Assembly (NCBI GenBank): GCA_002413385.1
Contig: DHWW01000323.1
Location: 308-11,876 of the forward strand
From: Granulicella sp. UBA5172
Lineage (GTDB): Bacteria; Acidobacteriota; Terriglobia; Terriglobales; Acidobacteriaceae
Length of the DNA: 11,569 nt
Reading direction: 5' to 3'
A program made the translations under genes and the position numbers. Below, piece by piece: positions 7,737-11,569 of this stretch (its first letter is position 1; each line of letters opens with the position of its first letter). The notes beneath the pieces were generated by a model. That model saw only the letters and a program-made list of their open reading frames with translations, was not told the DNA's origin and did no database searches.

Positions 7737-8939
7737 TCAAGGCAGCAGCGTCCGCAGTGCTGACAGCGTCGCCTTGCATGCAATCCGCTTGACTACGCCC
7801 GCCGGCTTGTCACGTCTCTTCGGTGCCCAATTTTTGATCGTCTCTGCATATAGTTCTCGCAGTTGATCGGTCGCACCTTCCCAGCTATGTTGTTCGACAT
7901 CCTGCCGTGCGCGTATACGAACCGCCTCAAGATCCGTCGTACTACTCATCGCCCGCTTTACCGTATTAATGAGTCCATTTGGATCATCCGCTTCGAACAG
8001 AAAGCCTGTGACCCCATCCTGCACTGCGTCGGGAACCCCACCCGCACGACAGGCGACAACAGCACATCCTGCGGCCATCGCCTCCAGCAACACCAACCCC
8101 AATGTTTCCGTCTTCGACGGCATCACAAACAGGTCCGCTGAAGCATAAGCCTCCGCCAATGCCCCACCTCGCAGATATCCCGTAAATACAGTTGGGGTTC
8201 CCTTGAAATGCCGTTCAAGTTCCTGCCGCATCGGTCCGTCGCCGACAATCGCCAATCGAGCGTCGGTCAATGCCAGGATCACATCCCGCAATCGCGAGAC
8301 TTCCTTCTCGGCAGAGAGTCGACCAACGTACAGCAACAGGGGCTTCTCCGGCTCCCCGTCGCTCAGGATATTGCGCCGCTCCGCAGACTTCGCACTCGGT
8401 GCAAACAGCGTTGAATCCACCGCACGCTCCCATAACGCGAGGTCTTTGATTCCATGGGTTTGAAGATCATTCATCGTCACAGTCGACGTACAGAGATTCA
8501 AATTGGCGCGCCAATGCCTTTCCCTCATCAAGCTCCACGTTAGCCGCTCCAGCACTCCCAGCTTGTAATACCGGAGATACGCAGGCAGGTTTGTGTGACT
8601 CGAAATCACTAGCGGTATCTTGAGAACCTGGCTGTAATACAACCCCCCGATCCCCAGCAGCGCAGGCTCAAACAGGTGCATAATATCCGGCTCAAATGCC
8701 TCTAACTTGGCGCGCATGGACGCACGGGGCAGCGCCAGTCTCAACTCCGGATACAGAGGAAACCGTACGGACGGCAACCCCACCACCTCGGCCCCATACA
8801 ACTCTTTCGGCCCACCACTCGGAGCGAAGATCAGCACCTCGTCGCCTCTGCGCCGCAGACATTCCACCGTCTTGGTCAGCATGGTGACGATTCCGTCAAT
8901 TTTCGGCAGAAACGGCTCCGTCATCAGCGCAATTCTCAT
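7737..8939 (-). CDS. GT4-family glycosyltransferase, SQD2/MgtA-like
   Basis: ATG at 8937-8939 is preferred. It gives the family-typical N-terminus MRIALMTEPFLPKIDGIVT and has AGGGGAAGAG upstream on the minus strand. The frame extends 55 codons further, but that part looks non-coding. The product is 400 residues with the two-Rossmann GT-B layout. The N-terminal acceptor half includes PKIDGIVTMLTKTVECL (12-28) and PLVISSHTNLPAYLRYYKLG (109-128). The C-terminal donor half has YVGRLSAEKE (204-213), VGDGPMR (232-238) and the E-x7-E motif E278...E286 in ETLGLVLLEAMAAG. The P-x-x-DGI-V opening and the SSHTNLPAY-Y segment point to the sulfoquinovosyltransferase (SqdX/SQD2) and GDP-mannose-dependent mannosyltransferase (MgtA) branch. 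These transfer sugar from a nucleotide donor to a lipid at the inner membrane face. No sqdB lies in the window, so the donor is open. It is divergent from the PHP gene. Confidence 0.5.
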   Translation of the reverse strand: MRIALMTEPFLPKIDGIVTMLTKTVECLRRRGDEVLIFAPSGGPKELYGAEVVGLPSVRFPLYPELRLALPRASMRAKLEAFEPDIMHLFEPALLGIGGLYYSQVLKIPLVISSHTNLPAYLRYYKLGVLERLTWSLMRERHWRANLNLCTSTVTMNDLQTHGIKDLALWERAVDSTLFAPSAKSAERRNILSDGEPEKPLLLYVGRLSAEKEVSRLRDVILALTDARLAIVGDGPMRQELERHFKGTPTVFTGYLRGGALAEAYASADLFVMPSKTETLGLVLLEAMAAGCAVVACRAGGVPDAVQDGVTGFLFEADDPNGLINTVKRAMSSTTDLEAVRIRARQDVEQHSWEGATDQLRELYAETIKNWAPKRRDKPAGVVKRIACKATLSALRTLLP

Positions 8940-9288
8940 CCGTGCTCTTCCCCTGTTCCGGCCGTTCGCCCGACCACCGTTCAAGTATAGGAGCGTAAAC
9001 GACTCAAAACGCCACAGTTGGTCCGAACCAATCACTTTTACTCGAGCGTCTGAGTGGATGAACAAAGTGTCATGCAGTGGCATGTACCACATTGACCATG
9101 TCATCCGTCTACTACTCTAGGAAACACTTTAAGCCGATCGTCTCAATCTGCGGGAAGGACCACTCCTTCGCTAATTCGATAGTCACTTACGCCAACGAGG
9201 AATTACTCTTGATCACAACGTCTCTTCGGGATTCGCGCTGCCTTCCCATCTACGCTCCATGCGACTCCATCAATAAACCGGATCTACC
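8940..9288. other. Divergent intergenic region between the GT4 and PHP genes
   Basis: These 349 bases hold no gene I can support. Short frames cross it, including the upstream extension of the glycosyltransferase frame and a 74-codon plus-strand frame at 9077-9301, but neither has recognisable protein character. The left part holds the presumed glycosyltransferase promoter and ribosome binding site. In the right part a TTGACC (9092-9097) might be a -35 box for the PHP gene, but no good -10 sits at the right distance. No hairpin or repeat stands out. Confidence 0.5.
8984..8989 (-). promoter_or_regulatory. Candidate -10 box (TATACT) for the GT4 glycosyltransferase gene
   Basis: On the minus strand TATACT lies 44 nt upstream of the ATG at 8939, which would give a leader of about 35-40 nt containing the AGGGGAAGAG ribosome binding site. 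The -10 matches the sigma-70 consensus at 5 of 6 positions. The -35 region 17 nt upstream is poor (GCGTTT), so this is a tentative call. Confidence 0.5.
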
Positions 9289-10449
9289 ATGCAAAAACTA
9301 AGCATCTCCTACACCTGGCGCAAGCGCGATTCCTCGCGAGGATTCAACTCCGGTGTCTCTCTCCATAGCCACACCTGTCTATCCAAGGAGACGCTCGATT
9401 TTCTTGCCGATATGGGAAGCGAGTATCACATCCTCCGCCCTATTTTTGCCAACCGCGAGCGCTATTGCAGAGATCTCGGTTTCGAGCTCAATTACAAGGC
9501 TAGTTACTGGACCCCGCCACTTCCGCCGCACCTCGCCTTCGATCTCGAACGTCGCCAAATCGAAGACACATTGCAGATCCCTGCGCTTGTTTCCATTACC
9601 GACCACGACGACATTACGGCGCCTCTCATCCTGCGTTCAGAAGCAAAATCCGCTCATGTCCCTATCTCCGTCGAGTGGACCGCACCCTACCATGATTCGG
9701 TCTTTCATCTTGGCATTCACAATCTCCCCGCTGCAACTGCATCCGCATGGATGCTTACCTTCGCGGAGTTCACGACTGCACCTTCGCCCTCCCGACTCCA
9801 GCAGATACTCTCCGAACTCCATGCCTTACCAGACGTCCTCATCGTCTTCAACCATCCCGTCTGGGATCTCAATAAGGTTGGCGACGAAAGGCATCGCTTC
9901 TGCATCCACGAGTTCATGACCAACTGCGCCCCGTTTATCCATGCAATGGAACTCAACGGTCTACGTGGTTGGACCGAGAATCGCGCGGTACAGGCGCTCG
10001 CCCAGGAGTGGAAACAACTCCTGATCAGCGGCGGCGACCGCCACGGTATCCAGCCCAATGCGAACACCAACCTCACCCACGCCACCTCTTTCGAAGAGTT
10101 CGTTCACGAAATTCGACGTGAACGCATCAGCAATATCCTCTTTATGGCGTCCTATGCTGTGCCGTGGAAGTATCGCATTCTTGAATCAACCTTGGACGTG
10201 ATCCGCCACTACCCGGAGTTCCCCGAAGGCACCCGTAACTGGGACGATCGCGTCTACCATCCCGACCACAACGGCGTCACTCGTCCCATCTCGCAACTCT
10301 GGCCCGGAGACGGTCGTGCCCCGGTCTTTGCTCGATACGTTCTGGGTGCCGTGCGTCTTCTTGGCAGGGGCCCCTTATCCAGCGGCCTGCGACTTGCCTG
10401 GAATGATCGTCAGGGGCTCCGTACGACGCTAAGCAACCAGGAGGCCTAA
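9289..10449 (+). CDS. PHP-superfamily protein (putative metal-dependent phosphoesterase)
   Basis: This is a 386-residue protein with all the landmark metal-binding motifs of the PHP (polymerase and histidinol phosphatase) superfamily in order: SLHSHT (24-29, H26 and H28), ITDHDD (103-108), E129 in SVEWT, FHLGIH (139-144), FNHPVW (187-192) and SGGDRHG (247-253, D250 and H252). PHP enzymes hydrolyse phosphoesters with a trinuclear metal site. Here the substrate is unknown and the protein lacks polymerase or HisJ context. The gap between motifs I and II is about 75 residues, where roughly 30 is usual, so it carries a lineage-specific insertion (about 35-95, with NRERYCRDLGFELNYKASYW). There is no signal peptide, so it is probably cytoplasmic. 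The start is ATG at 9289; the upstream Shine-Dalgarno is weak. It is divergent from the SQD2-like glycosyltransferase, which hints at a shared pathway. Its TAA overlaps the TAG of the converging fragment at 10446. Confidence 0.5.
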   Translation: MQKLSISYTWRKRDSSRGFNSGVSLHSHTCLSKETLDFLADMGSEYHILRPIFANRERYCRDLGFELNYKASYWTPPLPPHLAFDLERRQIEDTLQIPALVSITDHDDITAPLILRSEAKSAHVPISVEWTAPYHDSVFHLGIHNLPAATASAWMLTFAEFTTAPSPSRLQQILSELHALPDVLIVFNHPVWDLNKVGDERHRFCIHEFMTNCAPFIHAMELNGLRGWTENRAVQALAQEWKQLLISGGDRHGIQPNANTNLTHATSFEEFVHEIRRERISNILFMASYAVPWKYRILESTLDVIRHYPEFPEGTRNWDDRVYHPDHNGVTRPISQLWPGDGRAPVFARYVLGAVRLLGRGPLSSGLRLAWNDRQGLRTTLSNQEA

Positions 10450-10832
10450 CGCTTCGCTGCCACCTTGCTTCCCTTCTTTCCAAAGACAGCGTGGCTGATG
10501 TCCGGCCAAAACTCGTGGAACATGAATGTTACCGAGTCATACGTGATGTCGAGCCCCCAGTTGCGAAACCCATTACCAACTGTCCTCTCCACGGATGGGT
10601 AGTAGAAGCTCGATACGCTCACCGCTGCTGCAGAACCGGCAACCTCCGAAATATTGAACGTCGACTCCCCCGAGTCTTTCTTCGTCACAACCACGCGGCT
10701 CAGCGAATAGCCCGTCCGCTTCCAGAACCCGCCACCCTCCTTGCTCAGCGTCCTCCAAACAAGCAACCATCCCAATCGCTTCCAACCATTGCTCCGTTCC
10801 CTCCAATCGCCTACACTGGAACTCGTGCCCAA
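10446..10832 (-). pseudogene. C-terminal fragment of a conserved acidobacterial-type protein (5'-truncated)
   Basis: The frame can start at TTG 10832 and gives 128 residues, but the first ~28 (MGTSSSVGDWRERSNGWKRL...) look random and overlie the tRNA promoter. From about residue 33 (10736) onward it reads GGGFWKRTGYSLSRVVVTKKDSG, then FNISEVAGSAAAVSVSSFYYPSVER, and ends with FHEFWPDISHAVFGKK. I recognise this pattern from memory as the second half of a ~200-residue protein found repeatedly in Terriglobia, normally preceded by a GYGQG...YGKRYG...DPRYF section, which is absent here. About 100 codons remain without an internal stop, so the truncation is recent or the piece is still under some constraint. 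The function of the full family is unknown to me. The TAG stop at 10446-10448 interleaves with the TAA of the PHP gene. Confidence 0.5.
10789..10817 (+). promoter_or_regulatory. Candidate sigma-70 promoter of tRNA-Val
   Basis: TTGCTC (10789-10794) and TACACT (10812-10817) are separated by exactly 17 nt. Transcription would begin near 10824, about 12 nt before the mature tRNA. The hexamers match consensus at 3 and 4 of 6 positions; the spacing and placement carry the call. Confidence 0.5.
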
Positions 10833-10835
10833 AGT

Positions 10836-10912
<77 letters not shown>

Positions 10913-10917
10913 CTTAC

Positions 10918-11181
10918 TCATTCCACCCCGTCCAATAAGATCCAACGAACTAGCAAGTAATCCTTACCAGTTGCCCCCAGATCAAGCTCGCCATCCTCGT
11001 AAATAGCTGCAACATGGATGGTTATGTTCTGTGGAGTGGTCTGATATAGTTCCGCAATCTGAAGACGGGAAAGCCAGACGCTCTCTCCGTCGAGCCGCAC
11101 CTGGAGGCGAAGCCCCGCGTCCTGAAAGATGAGGACCTGTCCGGGCGTGGATTCGGCACCCTGTATTTTTTTAGACCCCAT
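10918..11181 (-). pseudogene. RhuM-like protein, N-terminal fragment (3'-truncated)
   Basis: The ATG at 11179-11181 has a GGGGGTGG stretch upstream. The product is 87 residues. LRLQVRLDGESVWLSRLQIAELYQTTPQNITIHVAAIYEDGELD (24-67) matches the opening of RhuM-family proteins: a V-x-L-x-x-E-x-V-W-L-S/T-x-x-Q-x-A-E-L-F-Q helix-turn-helix-like domain with TT-x-QN-I and I-x-E-x-GEL. Full RhuM proteins are ~330 residues, so only the first quarter is left. The frame loses the family pattern after KDYLLVR (73-79) and stops 5 nt from the CCA end of the tRNA. RhuM was named from a Salmonella pathogenicity island and is common in accessory DNA; its biochemical role is not firmly known. The fragment is probably non-functional, although a free DNA-binding domain could persist. 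Confidence 0.5.
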
Positions 11182-11238
11182 AGCCCACCACCCCCAGCTT
11201 CCCGCGAATTGCCACGTTCCGCTCCGCGCAGGCAGCTC

Positions 11239-11565
11239 TCACTTGGCCACGTCCCTGTCAGCCGGTTCCTGAACGACAACATATTCCTTGCGCACAATCT
11301 CGCGAAAGCGCTCTGGAATCTCATCCCACACATGCAGGTCGACCAGAAAAGGTAGATTGCATTCGTCGAGAGCGTCCTTCAGTTCACTCACCGCGGAACG
11401 CTGCTCAGGAGTGCTGAAAACGACCATGTCCAGATCGGAGTTCTTGCGCGCCGATCCTTTGACCCGCGAGCCATAGGCCCACACCGCAACGCCGGGAATA
11501 TATTGGCGCAACAGATCCGCCAGCATCCCGCGCTGTGCGCTCGTGATGTCCATCGCCGCATTCAT
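11239..11565 (-). CDS. Minimal nucleotidyltransferase (MNT domain), MntA-antitoxin type
   Basis: This is a 108-residue protein with the DNA polymerase beta-like nucleotidyltransferase motif GS-x10-DxD intact: G32-S33, then D44-L-D46 in GSRVKGSARKNSDLDMVV. The third acidic residue D76 sits in FLVDLHVWDEI. It is the usual length for stand-alone MNT proteins. In HEPN-MNT (HepT-MntA) modules the MNT partner AMPylates and neutralises the HEPN RNase toxin. Two in-frame ATGs are possible (11565 and 11553). At the first, the minus strand reads ATGA, so an upstream gene could end there with a 4-nt overlap, as expected for a HEPN partner lying just outside the window. That partner cannot be seen, so the toxin-antitoxin role is inferred from family only. 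The RhuM fragment follows 57 nt downstream on the same strand. Confidence 0.5.
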   Translation of the reverse strand: MNAAMDITSAQRGMLADLLRQYIPGVAVWAYGSRVKGSARKNSDLDMVVFSTPEQRSAVSELKDALDECNLPFLVDLHVWDEIPERFREIVRKEYVVVQEPADRDVAK

Positions 11566-11569
11566 TTCC

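Noticed and set aside
8940..9104. A 55-residue N-terminal extension of the glycosyltransferase
   Set aside because: The family begins at the MRIALMTEPF segment; the extension overlies a likely -10 box and ribosome binding site.
9092..9118. A promoter for the PHP gene built on TTGACC
   Set aside because: No acceptable -10 hexamer lies 16-18 nt downstream, and it would leave a leader of about 170 nt without visible structure.

Overview
The window looks like chromosomal DNA of a Gram-negative bacterium with moderately high GC. The best taxonomic guess is Acidobacteriota (Terriglobia, a Terriglobus/Granulicella/Edaphobacter-like soil organism). This rests on three things: the long secreted TPR protein has phrasing typical of that group, the fragment at 10446-10832 resembles the C-terminal half of a protein family I remember from acidobacterial genomes, and TTG/GTG starts are used freely. 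This is recognition from memory, not a database result.

Layout. (1) 1-3006, minus strand: one very long uninterrupted frame for a secreted tetratricopeptide-repeat protein, running off the left edge. Its only reasonable start is a TTG, so it is easily missed, and its antisense frames make many spurious ORFs. (2) 3007-3226: a divergent intergenic region. (3) 3227-7495, plus strand: a tight four-gene operon in which every junction is a 4-nt start/stop overlap (GTGA, GTGA, ATGA). It encodes a polytopic GT-C/PTPS-related membrane protein, a membrane-anchored protein with an NTF2-like and two FxLYD-like domains, a secreted protein of Ig-like domains, and a small secreted NTF2-like protein. (4) 7496-7736: a convergent intergenic region with two tandem 23-bp repeats that look like an insertion-sequence end (IS21-like) and a perfect 15-bp-stem hairpin. 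(5) 7737-8939, minus strand: a GT4 glycosyltransferase of the SQD2/MgtA type. (6) 8940-9288: a divergent intergenic region. (7) 9289-10449, plus strand: a PHP-superfamily metal-dependent phosphoesterase-like protein. (8) 10446-11565: a small recombination-prone locus in which tRNA-Val(TAC) lies between two broken genes (a 5'-truncated acidobacterial-type gene and a 3'-truncated RhuM-like gene), followed by a minimal nucleotidyltransferase of the MNT/MntA antitoxin type at the right edge.

How the genes may work together. The operon 3227-7495 and the divergent TPR gene form an envelope-directed unit: one multi-pass membrane enzyme candidate and three or four exported proteins with repeat or beta-sandwich folds. 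GT-C proteins generally use polyprenyl-phosphate sugars on the outer face of the cytoplasmic membrane. A role in assembling or modifying a surface glycan, with the exported proteins as scaffold, is therefore a reasonable inference, but no substrate can be read from the sequence. The GT4/PHP divergent pair may be a separate glycolipid-related unit. The tRNA region carries the accessory, toxin-antitoxin-like content of the window.
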